Origin: Tsuneonella troitsensis
GTDB lineage: Bacteria > Pseudomonadota > Alphaproteobacteria > Sphingomonadales > Sphingomonadaceae
Direction: 5' to 3'
Length of the DNA: 64,000 nt
Assembly (NCBI RefSeq): GCF_001441535.1
Contig: NZ_LMAU01000001.1
Coordinates: 186,001-250,000, forward strand
This document shows positions 8,794 to 18,034 of the stretch, in pieces. How positions within the stretch are numbered: the stretch's first letter is position 1; every line of letters begins with the position of its first letter. The notes under the pieces are model-generated. The model worked only from the letters and a program-made list of their open reading frames with translations, had not been told where the DNA came from and ran no database searches. Both the position numbers and the translations under genes were made by a program.

Positions 8794-10059
8794 GGCCGCG
8801 CAAACAGCCAGGGTCGTGAGAATTCCCCTTCGGAACACGAATAACAGCAAGCCGGCGATGACCGCGATCAATCCCGCACGCCAATCGAAACCCCAGCCCG
8901 GAACCGAGGTGTCGAATGTGGGGAACAGGACATGCCCGGCAAACCAGAGGGCGAGGTTGGCGATGACGCCGACGACGGCTGCGGTAATTGCTGCCAGAGC
9001 GCCCTGAAGCGCGGGCGAGCGCTCAAGTCGGTCCATCCATGGGGCACAGGCGAAGATCCACAGGAAGCAGGGGGCGAACGTTACCCAGGTCGTCAGCGCT
9101 GCCGCGGCGATCGCTCCAGCCAGCGGGGCGAGCGGTTCCGCTTCGCGCCAGCCAGCCAGAAAACCCACGAACTGCGTGACCATGATCAGCGGTCCGGGAG
9201 TCGATTCCGCCAAGCCGAGTCCGTCCGCCATCTCCCGGGCCGACAGCCAGCCGAGCGGGCCCGCGGCCTCCTGCGCCATGTATCCGAGGACAGCGTAGGC
9301 ACCGCCGAACGTGACCACGGCCAGCTTGGAGAAGAACACCCCCACATCCCACAGCACGTGTCCGGTGCCCAGTGTCGCCGCGACGAGGGCCATCGGAGCG
9401 GCCCAGATTGCGCACCAGACCGCGATCGTCCGGATCGTCGATCGAGCAAGCGTGCCGGCGCTGGGACCGCCGGTCGTGAAGGGAGGCGGGGCGTGTGCAC
9501 CGATCATCTTGGGTCGCCAGCGGCTAATTCCTGCGCCGATCAGAGCTGCCGCGCCGATGACCAGGGGGAATGGCGTGTCGAACAGGGCGAGCAACAGGAA
9601 GGAAGCGAATGCAAGCCCGAGCATGAATCGCGTCTTGAGCGCCCTGCCCGCCACGCGCACCAGGGCCTGCGCCACGATCGCAAGCACGGCTGCCTTGATC
9701 CCGAGAAAGATCGCTTCGAACCAGTCGAGGCCCGCTGCGGTGACGTAAAGCATCGACAGCGCCAGCATCACGAATGCGCCCGGCAGCACGAACAGCAGTC
9801 CTGCCGCCAGACCGCCACGGACGCCGTGCAGCCTCCAACCGATCCACGTCGCTAGCTGCTGCGCTTCGGGGCCGGGAAGCAGGTGACACAGATTGAGTGC
9901 TCGCAGGAAGGCGCCGCCTTCGACCCAGCGGCGATCGTCGACGAACTCGCGATGCATGAGCGCGATCTGCCCGGCGGGACCGCCGAAGCTCAGGGCGCCG
10001 ATCTTCGCGGATACACGGACAAGCTGCCCAAAAGAGGGTTCGGGGTTGGGGGAATCCAT
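8761..10059 (-). CDS. chrA: Chromate transporter (ChrA, CHR family)
   Basis: 432 residues from the ATG at 10059, chosen because AAGGAG lies 8 nt upstream; a longer in-frame reading exists but has no such site. Two homologous CHR halves are visible, each with the F-G-G motif (ALSFGGPAGQ near the N-terminus, VVTFGGAYAVLGYMAQ in the second half) and many membrane segments. Family members export chromate driven by proton motive force, though many homologues may have other anion substrates. The tail overlaps the ribbon-helix-helix gene on the other strand. No chrB regulator is nearby. Confidence 0.88.
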   Translation of the reverse strand: MDSPNPEPSFGQLVRVSAKIGALSFGGPAGQIALMHREFVDDRRWVEGGAFLRALNLCHLLPGPEAQQLATWIGWRLHGVRGGLAAGLLFVLPGAFVMLALSMLYVTAAGLDWFEAIFLGIKAAVLAIVAQALVRVAGRALKTRFMLGLAFASFLLLALFDTPFPLVIGAAALIGAGISRWRPKMIGAHAPPPFTTGGPSAGTLARSTIRTIAVWCAIWAAPMALVAATLGTGHVLWDVGVFFSKLAVVTFGGAYAVLGYMAQEAAGPLGWLSAREMADGLGLAESTPGPLIMVTQFVGFLAGWREAEPLAPLAGAIAAAALTTWVTFAPCFLWIFACAPWMDRLERSPALQGALAAITAAVVGVIANLALWFAGHVLFPTFDTSVPGWGFDWRAGLIAVIAGLLLFVFRRGILTTLAVCAASGLATAYMPF

Positions 10060-10200
10060 GCGCGCTCCTTCGGGCGAAATCCACCCGCTGAACCGCGACG
10101 CTTGAGCGGACGAAACCGCTTGGACGGGAGGCCGCTTCGCCCCGTTGAGCACGAGATACCGAACCGATCGACAAACTGAAAGGGGGGCGAACGCGAGATG

Positions 10201-10239
10201 AAAAAAAAGCGGGCGGTCCCCTACTTGGGTTCCGCCCGC
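10201..10239 (-). terminator. Intrinsic terminator of the small membrane protein gene
   Basis: 8-bp GC stem GCGGGCGG/CCGCCCGC (10209-10216 with 10232-10239) with further internal pairing. On the minus strand it is followed by eight T residues. It lies 39 nt after the stop at 10279. Confidence 0.92.
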
Positions 10240-10278
10240 CTCTCGCCCCGTCAGGAGCGATCCAGTCCCGTTGCTCCT

Positions 10279-10521
10279 TTAATAGGTCGCCGGGGGATCG
10301 CTGGCGGGGAAGCTCTCGTCGCTCGCCTGATCGGTCTTGTCCCACGAACGAGCGGTCTTGTCACGCATCGCTTCGGGACCGGAATCGCGGACCTGGTGCG
10401 TCGCGCCTTCCTCTCCCTGGCCGCGCGCGAAGGCCGCGCGGCCTTCGTGTTTGAAATTCTTCTGGTAATATTGGTAGCCGACGTAACCGAGTGCGCCGAG
10501 CGCGGTGAGTTTAAGCAGCAT
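10279..10521 (-). CDS. Small membrane-anchored protein of unknown function
   Basis: 80 residues from the ATG at 10521, which has GAGAGG about 8 nt upstream. One hydrophobic segment at residues 2-17 is followed by a polar, charged tail ending in a D-E-S-F-P-A-S-D-P-P pattern, seen at the C-termini of many small proteobacterial proteins of unknown role. It lies between murA and chrA on the same strand and has its own strong terminator. Nothing in the sequence indicates an activity. Confidence 0.75.
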   Translation of the reverse strand: MLLKLTALGALGYVGYQYYQKNFKHEGRAAFARGQGEEGATHQVRDSGPEAMRDKTARSWDKTDQASDESFPASDPPATY

Positions 10522-10583
10522 TTGCGGACCTCTCTTTCCCCCGCTCAACGCGGCAGATCGCAGTGAGGTCCCGGCTAATCGAC

Positions 10584-11867
10584 CTATTCGTCGCCGACTC
10601 GTTCCACCTGCGCGCCGACCAGCGCGAGCTTCTCTTCCAGCCGCTCGTAACCGCGGTCGAGGTGATAGAGCCGGCGAACCTCGGTTTGGCCTTCCGCCCG
10701 CAGTCCGGCGATCACGAGGCTCATCGAGGCACGCAGGTCGGTCGCCATCACTTCGGCGCCATGCAGCTTTTCGACCCCGTGGACGATCGCGGTCCGCCCC
10801 GACGTCTCGATGTGTGCTCCCATCCGGCCGAGCTCCGGCACGTGCATGTAGCGGTTCTCAAAGATCGTTTCGGTTAGGACGCTGGTCCCTTCGGCGACCG
10901 TCAGCAGAGCCATGAGTTGCGCCTGCATGTCGGTGGCAAGACCTGGATAGGGCGCGGTGGTCAGGTTCGTCGCCTTGAGCTTGCCCTCGGCCGCGACGCG
11001 CACGCCCTTTTTCTCCGCCTCGACGTACACGCCGATATTGCGCAACGCGTGGAGTGTCGAAGCCATTTCCTCGAAATTGGCCCCGTCGAGCAGAACGTCG
11101 CCTCCGGTGATCGCTGCGGCGCAGGCATAGCTGCCTGCTTCGATCCGGTCGGCCATCACGCGGTAGGTCGCCCCGTGCAACCGCTTCACGCCGTGGATGG
11201 TGAGGTCGCTCGTGCCGATTCCCTCGATCTCCGCGCCCATCGCGACGAGAAGATTGCACAGGTCGACGATCTCCGGCTCGCGGGCGGCATTGAACAGCCG
11301 GCAGGTTCCGCTCGCCAGCACCCCGGCCATCAGCGCGTTCTCGGTAGCGCCCACCGACACCACGGGAAAGTCGAACTCGCCCCCCGGCAATCCGCCATCG
11401 GGCGCATGCGCGCGGACGTAGCCCTGTGCGAGTTCGATCGTCGCGCCGAAAGCCTCGAGCGCCTTGAGGTGCAGATCGATCGGGCGGTTGCCGATTGCGC
11501 AGCCGCCGGGAAGCGAAACAGTCGCCTCGCCCATCCGCGCCAGCATCGGACCGAGCACGAGGATCGAGGCGCGCATCTTCCGTACCAGGTCGTATGGCGC
11601 GACCGTGCCGGTGATGCGGGTCGCCTCCAGAGTCATGACGCGGCCGAAATCCTCGGGCCGGTTGCCCTGAATCACGGTAGTAACGCCGAACTGGTTCATC
11701 AGGTGCTGGAACCCGTCGATATCGGCCAATCGCGGCAGGTTGCGCAGCGTCATCGGCTCGTCGGTCAGCAACGCGCACGGAATCAGCGTGAGCGCGGCGT
11801 TCTTGGCGCCGGAGATCGGGATGGTTCCGGAAAGGCGCTTTCCGCCCTCGACGATGATCTTGTCCAT
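10584..11867 (-). CDS. murA: UDP-N-acetylglucosamine 1-carboxyvinyltransferase (MurA)
   Basis: 427 residues, full length. MurA transfers enolpyruvate from PEP to UDP-GlcNAc, the first committed step of peptidoglycan synthesis in the cytoplasm. The N-terminal SGAKNAAL motif and the active-site loop [11 protein letters not shown] with catalytic Cys123 (the fosfomycin target) are intact, as are the C-terminal DLRA-S and R-G-Y-E-R-L blocks. It is transcribed divergently from galU across 71 bp. No strong ribosome-binding site is visible. Confidence 0.97.
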   Translation of the reverse strand: MDKIIVEGGKRLSGTIPISGAKNAALTLIPCALLTDEPMTLRNLPRLADIDGFQHLMNQFGVTTVIQGNRPEDFGRVMTLEATRITGTVAPYDLVRKMRASILVLGPMLARMGEATVSLPGGCAIGNRPIDLHLKALEAFGATIELAQGYVRAHAPDGGLPGGEFDFPVVSVGATENALMAGVLASGTCRLFNAAREPEIVDLCNLLVAMGAEIEGIGTSDLTIHGVKRLHGATYRVMADRIEAGSYACAAAITGGDVLLDGANFEEMASTLHALRNIGVYVEAEKKGVRVAAEGKLKATNLTTAPYPGLATDMQAQLMALLTVAEGTSVLTETIFENRYMHVPELGRMGAHIETSGRTAIVHGVEKLHGAEVMATDLRASMSLVIAGLRAEGQTEVRRLYHLDRGYERLEEKLALVGAQVERVGDE

Positions 11868-11938
11868 CGGCTCGCACTAGCGCGAAACGGGCCAGCCGCA
11901 AGGTTGCGCGTACCGGCACCTCTGCTATCCCCGCTCGC

Positions 11939-12817
11939 ATGAGCAGCCGCAAACCCATCCGCAAAGCAGTCTTCCCGGTCGCGGGGCTTGGAACGCGCTT
12001 TCTTCCAGCGACGAAGGCCATCCCCAAGGAGATGCTGCCGATCGTCGACCGGCCGCTCATCCAATACGCGGTCGACGAAGCGCGCGAGGCCGGGATCGAG
12101 CAGATGATCTTCGTGACCGGGCGCGGCAAGAGCGCAATCGAGGACCATTTCGACATCGCGTTCGAGCTTGAAAAGACGATGTCGGACCGCGGCAAATCGC
12201 TCGATGTTCTGGCACCGACCCGGCTCGGCCCAGGCAATTGCGCTTATGTGCGCCAGCAGGAACCGCTGGGCCTCGGACACGCCATCTGGTGCGCGCGCGG
12301 GATCGTCGGCGACGAGCCGTTCGCGATCCTGCTGCCCGACGAACTGATGCACGGCCAACCCGGATGCCTCGCGCAGATGGTCGCCGCGTACGACGAAGTG
12401 GGGGGCAACCTCATCAGCGTGATCGAAGTGCTCGACGAAGAAGTCAGCAGCTACGGCGTGATCGCACCGGGAGCGAAGATTTCGCAGGCGCTGACCGAAG
12501 TCACTGGCCTGGTAGAAAAGCCGAAGCGGGGCGATGCTCCATCGAACAAGATCATTTCGGGTCGATACATCCTGCAGCCCGAAGTCATGCGCACGCTCGA
12601 AGACCAGGAAAAGGGCGCGGGCGGCGAAATCCAGCTTACCGACGCGATGGCGCGCATGATTGGGGAGCAGCCGTTCCACGCGGTCACGTTCGACGGCAGG
12701 CGATTCGACTGCGGCAGCAAGACCGGTTTCGTCGAGGCGACATTGGCGCTGGCGCTCGAGCGCGAGGATATGGGCCCCGAAGTCCGCCGGATCGCAGAGC
12801 GCCTGCTGGCCGACTAG
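11939..12817 (+). CDS. galU: UTP-glucose-1-phosphate uridylyltransferase
   Basis: 292 residues. The N-terminal nucleotidyltransferase signature PVAGLGTRFLPATKAIPKEM is intact, followed by ELEKTMSDRGK, E-K-P and the C-terminal DCGSKTGF motif of bacterial GalU. The enzyme makes UDP-glucose, a precursor for EPS, LPS and other envelope glycans, so it may supply the EPS genes at both ends of the window. A CTATCC box about 10 nt upstream of the ATG and the lack of a Shine-Dalgarno leave open a very short leader. Its TAG stop lies inside CTAG, shared with the convergent P450 stop. Confidence 0.95.
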   Translation: MSSRKPIRKAVFPVAGLGTRFLPATKAIPKEMLPIVDRPLIQYAVDEAREAGIEQMIFVTGRGKSAIEDHFDIAFELEKTMSDRGKSLDVLAPTRLGPGNCAYVRQQEPLGLGHAIWCARGIVGDEPFAILLPDELMHGQPGCLAQMVAAYDEVGGNLISVIEVLDEEVSSYGVIAPGAKISQALTEVTGLVEKPKRGDAPSNKIISGRYILQPEVMRTLEDQEKGAGGEIQLTDAMARMIGEQPFHAVTFDGRRFDCGSKTGFVEATLALALEREDMGPEVRRIAERLLAD

Positions 12818-14145
12818 CGGGCAGTCATTCGCGCCGAAGTTCGCGGTGAGATTCTCAAGGGCAAGGTCTTGAGCCCGCCAACGAACGTCGATTTCGAGCG
12901 GGCCCATTGACCGGCGAGTTCGACCGAATCGATGCGGTCGAGCAGTTCCTCGAAAAGTATCTGCATCTCCAGCCGCGCTAGGTGAAGCCCGAGGCACTGG
13001 TGCGCGCCTGCGCCGAAGGCCAAGTGCCGATTGGGGCTGCGCGACGCGTCGAACCGACGGGGATCGGGAAACTGCTCCGGGTCGTGGTTTGCCGCGACGT
13101 AGTTGATCATCAGCCAGTCGCCCGCCGCGATCGCCTGACCGCCCAGCTCCGTATCGCAGGCGGCCGTACGCATGAAGTGCTGCACCGGACTGGTCCAGCG
13201 GATCGCTTCCTCGACGATGCCCGGCAGCAGGCTGCGGTCCGCCCTGACCCGCGCCCACTGGTCCGGGTCCTGCGCCAGTGCAAGCATCGCACCCGCCGTG
13301 CTGGCGCTGGTGGTATCGTGTCCGGCGGCGGCGACGATGATGTAGTAACCCATCATGTCCCGGTCGTTGAGCGGCTCGCCGTCTACGGTGGCGTTGGCGA
13401 TCGTGCTGGCGACGTCGCCCGTTGGTCGGGCACGTTTTTCGGCAGTGATCGCGGCGAAGTAGGCTTCGAAGTCCCTTACCGCGCCCGCGACGATCTGTGT
13501 GATCATCTCGGGCGGCAGATCCTTCATGCCCGACTGGTTCAGGTCCTCGTCCTGGCCGCCGAACATCTGCTGCGTCAGCATCAGCATCCGCGGCTCGTCT
13601 TCCTCGGACACACCGAGGATCTGCATGACGACGTGGAGCGGATAAGGCGCTGCTACCGCCCTGCAGAAATCGACCGTGCCGTTTTCCGCGGCATCGGCGA
13701 GCAACCGGTCGACCGATCGGCTCGCGATCCCCCGCACCTCGTCTTCGATCGCCCGCAGGTTCCTCGGCATGAACCAGTCCTGCGTCAGCTTGCGATACTT
13801 CATGTGGACTGGCGCGTCGAACGTGACGAGGCTGGCGACCATGTGTTCGCTGCCGCCGCTGAAGGCCTTGGCGAATTCGATGCCCTCGGTCAGCGAGAAG
13901 ACCACGGTCCGCGGATTGTTGAGGAAGGTGGTATTGTCCTTCGACACCCGCATCACGTCGTCGTATCGGGTCACCAGCCAGAACGGGGGGAACAGTCCCG
14001 GCGCCTCGGGCCCCGGCTCGATTCGCGCCACGGGCATGTTCTCGCGCAGCCAGTCGAACGTGTCGAGCAACCCGCCCCACTGAGCATAGGCCTTGGGATC
14101 GATGACCTGCCGCGCCACGTGAGGCGGGGCGACCTGGTCCGACAT
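12814..14145 (-). CDS. Cytochrome P450
   Basis: 443 residues from the ATG at 14145, which has GAGGAA about 9 nt upstream; a GTG at 14151 would instead overlap the preceding stop. P450 hallmarks are present: I-helix AAGHDTTS, K-helix EEAIR (ExxR) and the heme loop FGAGAHQCLG with ligand Cys near residue 384. It is a soluble bacterial class I P450 that would need ferredoxin and reductase partners. It lies directly after an acyl-CoA synthetase gene, which suggests an operon oxidising an acid substrate (fatty, terpenoid or steroid side chain). The actual substrate cannot be read from the sequence. Confidence 0.93.
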   Translation of the reverse strand: MSDQVAPPHVARQVIDPKAYAQWGGLLDTFDWLRENMPVARIEPGPEAPGLFPPFWLVTRYDDVMRVSKDNTTFLNNPRTVVFSLTEGIEFAKAFSGGSEHMVASLVTFDAPVHMKYRKLTQDWFMPRNLRAIEDEVRGIASRSVDRLLADAAENGTVDFCRAVAAPYPLHVVMQILGVSEEDEPRMLMLTQQMFGGQDEDLNQSGMKDLPPEMITQIVAGAVRDFEAYFAAITAEKRARPTGDVASTIANATVDGEPLNDRDMMGYYIIVAAAGHDTTSASTAGAMLALAQDPDQWARVRADRSLLPGIVEEAIRWTSPVQHFMRTAACDTELGGQAIAAGDWLMINYVAANHDPEQFPDPRRFDASRSPNRHLAFGAGAHQCLGLHLARLEMQILFEELLDRIDSVELAGQWARSKSTFVGGLKTLPLRISPRTSARMTAR

Positions 14146-14147
14146 CC

Positions 14148-15698
14148 TCACGCTTCCTCGCGCGCCCTGGCCGCGAACTCATCGCGCAGCTCGCGCTTAT
14201 AGAGTTTGCCGTTGGCCTCGCGGGGAAGTTCGGGCCGGAAATCGAACTGGCGGGGCATCTTGATCCGCGCGAGTTGCGGAGAGAGGTAATCGCGAAGCTC
14301 CTGTTCGAACGCTGCGCCCCCGTCGGTCGCGACCTCGGCCATGTCCACCGGCTGGACGACCGCCACCACGCGCTCGCCCAGATCAGCATCGGGCGCGCCG
14401 ATCACCGCGGCGTCCATCACCTTGTCGTGGCTGACCAGCAGGTTTTCCACCTCCTGCGGATAGATGTTCACGCCGCCCGAAATGATCATGTGGCTCTTGC
14501 GGTCGGTGAGGAACAGGTACCCCTCCTCGTCGACATGGCCGATGTCGCCGATCGTCATCCAGCCCTTGGGATGCATAGCCTCGGCGGTCTTGTCGGGATC
14601 GTTGTGGTAGGTCGGCAGGATCGTATTCTCGAAATAGATCAGCCCGTCCTGTCCGGCGGGGAGCTCTTCCCCGTCCGGACCGCAGACGTGGATCGTGCCG
14701 AAAATCGCCTTGCCCACGGTCCCCGGCCGCTCGAGCCATTCGGCTGAACGGACCAGAGTCATCCCGATGCCCTCCGAACCGGCATAGTATTCGTTCACGA
14801 TGTCGCCCCACCACTCGATCATCGCCTGTTTGATGGGGACGGGACACGGGGCGGCCGCGTGAAGCGCGCGCCGGTGGCTCGACAGGTCGTAGCGGGTGCG
14901 TTCTGCCTCATCGAGCTTCAGCATTCGGACGAAGTGCGTCGGGACCCACTGGCTATCGGTCACGCGATACTTCTCGATTGCCGCCAGCGCTGTCTCGGGC
15001 TCGAACTTCTCCATCATCACGACCGTGCCGCCGAGGCGGTGTACGGTGGACGACCAGCCGATCGGTGCAGCGTGATAGAGCGGCGCGGGCGACAGATAGA
15101 CCATCGAGCCGTCGGTGGGCATGCCGGCGCCCATCACCGCGAGCCCCATGAGCGCCACGGGTGCGGTCGGCGATGGGTCTTCGGGCGGACGCGGGCGGAC
15201 GCCCTTGGGCCGTCCAGTGGTGCCCGAGCTGTACAGCATTGTCAGCCCTGCCGATTGATCCGCGATCGGCTCGGTCGGCTGTGTGGCCAGCGCGGCGGCG
15301 AAATCCTCGGCGCCTTCGCCGTCCATCACCAGAACGTCGATTTCGGGGCAGCGCTCGCGAATGGCGGCGAGCACGTCGGCATACTTGCGCGATGTAATCA
15401 GCAACCTCGTCTCGCTGTCATCGAGGATGTAGGCGATCTCGGGCGCGGTCAGGCGCGTAGAGACCGGCACCATCAGGGTGCCAGCGCGCTGCGAACCCCA
15501 GATCAGCGTGTAGTATTCCAGCCTGTTCTCGAGCAGGACGGCGAAGGCATCGCCTGGCCCAAGCCCGCGCGAGCGCAAAAGCTGCGCGAAGCGGTTGGCG
15601 GCATTGTCCATTTCGCCATAGGTCATCTGCGCGCCGCTGCCGGCCATGATGACTGCGGGATGCTGGGGACGGGTGCGCGCGTGTTCGATCGGATGCAT
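14148..15698 (-). CDS. Acyl-CoA synthetase (AMP-binding family)
   Basis: 516 residues from the ATG at 15698. The family's usual beginning (MHP-x-x-HA, then P-A-V-I-M-A) starts exactly here, and GGGAGAG lies upstream. Adenylate-forming motifs are clear: P-loop YSSGTTGRPKGV, YYAGSEG, GWMTIGDIG, DRKSHMIISGGVNIYPQEVE, and PREANGKLYKREL with the C-terminal catalytic Lys. It activates a carboxylic acid to acyl-CoA through an acyl-AMP. The next gene is a P450, so the pair may process one hydrophobic acid; chain length and substrate are not predictable here. Confidence 0.92.
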   Translation of the reverse strand: MHPIEHARTRPQHPAVIMAGSGAQMTYGEMDNAANRFAQLLRSRGLGPGDAFAVLLENRLEYYTLIWGSQRAGTLMVPVSTRLTAPEIAYILDDSETRLLITSRKYADVLAAIRERCPEIDVLVMDGEGAEDFAAALATQPTEPIADQSAGLTMLYSSGTTGRPKGVRPRPPEDPSPTAPVALMGLAVMGAGMPTDGSMVYLSPAPLYHAAPIGWSSTVHRLGGTVVMMEKFEPETALAAIEKYRVTDSQWVPTHFVRMLKLDEAERTRYDLSSHRRALHAAAPCPVPIKQAMIEWWGDIVNEYYAGSEGIGMTLVRSAEWLERPGTVGKAIFGTIHVCGPDGEELPAGQDGLIYFENTILPTYHNDPDKTAEAMHPKGWMTIGDIGHVDEEGYLFLTDRKSHMIISGGVNIYPQEVENLLVSHDKVMDAAVIGAPDADLGERVVAVVQPVDMAEVATDGGAAFEQELRDYLSPQLARIKMPRQFDFRPELPREANGKLYKRELRDEFAARAREEA

Positions 15699-15820
15699 CA
15701 GGTCGCTCTCTCCCGGCGGCTCGTACGGCCGCCCTCGTTGCATCTCGAAACCTATCGTCTCGGGTCCGGCGGGCAAGCGAAAAGGGACAGTTCGGTATCG
15801 AGGTGCCAGGCAGCGCGCAC

Positions 15821-15861
15821 AAAAGGAAAGGGCGGCAGGCCCTGCGGCCGCCGCCCTTTCC
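15821..15861 (-). terminator. Intrinsic terminator after the M23 peptidase gene
   Basis: 12-bp stem GGAAAGGGCGGC/GCCGCCCTTTCC (15825-15836 with 15850-15861) with a GC-rich loop. On the minus strand it is followed by TTTTGTG. It begins 60 nt past the M23 stop codon. Confidence 0.85.
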
Positions 15862-15920
15862 CGGCACCCCTCCCGAAGTGTCCGGTTACCGCCGCTATCG
15901 GGCGGTGAAATCTGTCTGAA

Positions 15921-16604
15921 TCAGCCGCCGCCCAGCGCGATGCGCGAAGCGCTGGCGTCGGTTTCGGCCATGTAAGGGATCGGGTTGACCGGTCGGCCCG
16001 CGACGCGGACCTCATAGTGCAGGTGCGGTCCGGTCGAGCGACCGGTCGAGCCGACATAACCGATCACGTCGCCCTTCTTCACGCGCTCGCCGGCGGCAAC
16101 CGCCAGGCGCGACATGTGGGCGTAACGGGTTTCGAGGTCTGCACCATGGCCGATCGATACGAACAGGCCGTAGCTGGAAAACCACTCGGCCTTGCCGACT
16201 ACGCCATCGGCGGTGGCATAGACCGGGGTGCCGGTCGGCGCGGCAAGGTCGATGCCGTTGTGCGCGCGGGTGCCGCCGAGCACCGGGTGAGTGCGCAGGC
16301 CGTAACCGCTGGACGTGCTGCCGATCGCGAGCGGGGCACGCGAGGGAATGGCGACGCCGGTGGTCGGCGCGACCGGGTTCGGTGAGCGACCGTTATCGAG
16401 CGACTGCCAGCTGGCGAAGAGTTGCTTGAACTGCTCGTCACCAGCGGTCACGCCGGTGGCCCGGGCATCGCGCACCGGGGCGGCGATGTCGGCCGAAGCG
16501 GCGGAGCTGGAGTTTGCGAGAGCGGGCGAAGCGCCCATCGAGAAGAAAGCACCTGCGGCGGCGAGTACTGCGACGAACCGACGCTGGATGAGCTTTGCGA
16601 CCAA
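15921..16604 (-). CDS. M23 family metallopeptidase (LytM-like, exported)
   Basis: 227 residues from a TTG start with AAGGA about 11 nt upstream; no usable ATG precedes the signal peptide, which ends A-L-A near residue 30. The C-terminal part, about 90-220, is a LytM/M23 domain with zinc and catalytic residues H115-x-x-x-D119, His163 and H194-L-H196. Such enzymes cut peptide cross-bridges of peptidoglycan in the periplasm; intact zinc ligands suggest activity rather than a degenerate activator. No coiled coil is present, so it is not EnvC-like. It is a single-gene unit with its own terminator. Confidence 0.93.
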   Translation of the reverse strand: MVAKLIQRRFVAVLAAAGAFFSMGASPALANSSSAASADIAAPVRDARATGVTAGDEQFKQLFASWQSLDNGRSPNPVAPTTGVAIPSRAPLAIGSTSSGYGLRTHPVLGGTRAHNGIDLAAPTGTPVYATADGVVGKAEWFSSYGLFVSIGHGADLETRYAHMSRLAVAAGERVKKGDVIGYVGSTGRSTGPHLHYEVRVAGRPVNPIPYMAETDASASRIALGGG

Positions 16605-16751
16605 GATTCCCGTCCTTTTTTTCTTGCGACACCCCCCGGTGCCGCAGCGAACCGATGTGCGATAAACCGAACTTCGGCCCTCGCGACAATTTTGCAGAGA
16701 CTGTCGGAACCCCCCGCCGTCTCGTGAGTTGGGGGTTAACCGGTGAAAGAT

Positions 16752-17552
16752 TTACGAAGCAAGTGCGGCGCACGCTTCGAGCGATAAACCGGCTGACGAA
16801 CGCGCTGAGTCGTTGAACGGAGGCTTTAGGCCACCCGGAAAATGCCTGCGGACCAATGAAATCCAGAGATTTTTGGGGTCGAGCCCCTCCCGTTTGGCGA
16901 AGGCGTTAAGATATTTGACGCCGACCGCAACGTGGCGAATCTCGTCGTCAAGGATTCGTTCGAGGATCCGCACCCCCGCCGCATCGCCCTGGCTTCGAGC
17001 CCGCTCGATGGTTGCCGGCGTGACGTCAAGGCCGCGTGCCTCCAGCACCATGGGCACGACTGCGAGCCTCGCCGCGACGTCATGCGCGGTCGCTTCCGCC
17101 GCCTGCCACAAGCCGTCGTGCGCCGGGTGCGCACCGTAATGGCTACCCAAAGCAACCAGATGGCGGTTCAGAATCGCGAAGTGCATCGCCTCGTCGGCGG
17201 CGATCGCTAGGAAATCGCCGACGAACGCAGGCCCCATCTCGCCGCCGAATCGCCCTGCCATGTCGAGCGCGAGATCGATCGCCACGAACTCTATGTGCGC
17301 GAGCGCATGCCAGAGCGCGATCCGGCCGCGATCGGAGCCGCCCTTCCCGCGTCGGGGCATCTCTTTCGGAGGTAGGAGTTCGGGTCTCCCAGGGCGCGCG
17401 GGCTGCGCGGGCATGGCGTCTTCAAACGCAAACGCCAGCCTGCCGAGCCGCCAGTCGCGCGCGACCCTGCGCGCGGCCATGACCTTGGCGGCAGGATCGG
17501 CAGTCAGCAGTGCGCCGCGGATCGCACCGCCGACATCAGGCTTCGCGATCAA
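16752..17552 (-). CDS. DUF455 family ferritin-like protein
   Basis: 266 residues, matching the DUF455 family of ferritin-like four-helix proteins. Conserved pieces include HALAHIEFVAIDLALDM, DEAMHF and the DDEIRHVAVG segment, which supply Glu/His residues suited to a di-iron site. Function is unknown; related proteins act in tRNA hydroxylation (MiaE-like), but that is only a fold-level comparison. The TTG start overlaps the bcp stop as TTGA, so it is the last gene of glnE-bcp-DUF455. Confidence 0.85.
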   Translation of the reverse strand: MIAKPDVGGAIRGALLTADPAAKVMAARRVARDWRLGRLAFAFEDAMPAQPARPGRPELLPPKEMPRRGKGGSDRGRIALWHALAHIEFVAIDLALDMAGRFGGEMGPAFVGDFLAIAADEAMHFAILNRHLVALGSHYGAHPAHDGLWQAAEATAHDVAARLAVVPMVLEARGLDVTPATIERARSQGDAAGVRILERILDDEIRHVAVGVKYLNAFAKREGLDPKNLWISLVRRHFPGGLKPPFNDSARSSAGLSLEACAALAS

Positions 17553-18034
17553 AGCGATCTGGCCGCCTCCAGCACTTCCTCGGCGTGCCCCTTAACCTTC
17601 ACCTTGTCCCACAAGCGGGCGATGCGCCCCTCGGCATCGAGCAGGTAGGTCGTTCGGACCATGCCCATGAACTTCTTCCCGTAGAGCTGTTTTTCGGTCC
17701 AGATGCCGAGCGCATCGGATAGACCACCTTCGGCCGCGTCGGTCGCGAGCGGAACCGAAAGACCCTGCTTGTCGATGAAGTTGCGATGCTTCTGCGGCGA
17801 ATCCTTGCTGACGCCAAGCAACGCCACCCCAGCCTTGGCGAAGTCGGGCGCCAGCGCCGAGAAATCTTTGGCCTCTACCGTGCAGCCCGGTGTGTTGTCC
17901 TTGGGATAGAACCAGATCACCGCGGGCTTTCCCTTGAGATCCGACGGCAGGATCGAGCCACCGTCGGTCGCCTCCATGGCAATGTCGGGCATCGGATCGC
18001 CCACGCCGGGACGCCGGGCTTCGGGGTTCGTCAT
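17549..18034 (-). CDS. bcp: Thioredoxin-dependent peroxiredoxin (Bcp/PrxQ)
   Basis: 161 residues from the ATG at 18034, which overlaps the glnE stop by 4 bp (ATGA). PrxQ signatures: IWFYPKDNTPGCTVEAKDF with peroxidatic Cys51. The second Cys found five residues later in E. coli Bcp is replaced by Lys56, so the enzyme would have to work as a 1-Cys type. It reduces hydroperoxides in the cytoplasm. The 3' end overlaps the DUF455 start. Confidence 0.94.
   Translation of the reverse strand: MTNPEARRPGVGDPMPDIAMEATDGGSILPSDLKGKPAVIWFYPKDNTPGCTVEAKDFSALAPDFAKAGVALLGVSKDSPQKHRNFIDKQGLSVPLATDAAEGGLSDALGIWTEKQLYGKKFMGMVRTTYLLDAEGRIARLWDKVKVKGHAEEVLEAARSL

Noticed and set aside
11783-14389. Very long minus-strand frame of 868 codons across galU, P450 and murA
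   Set aside because: It runs antisense to galU and out of frame with murA, the P450 and the acyl-CoA synthetase, all of which have intact motifs. High GC content keeps stop codons rare in shadow frames.
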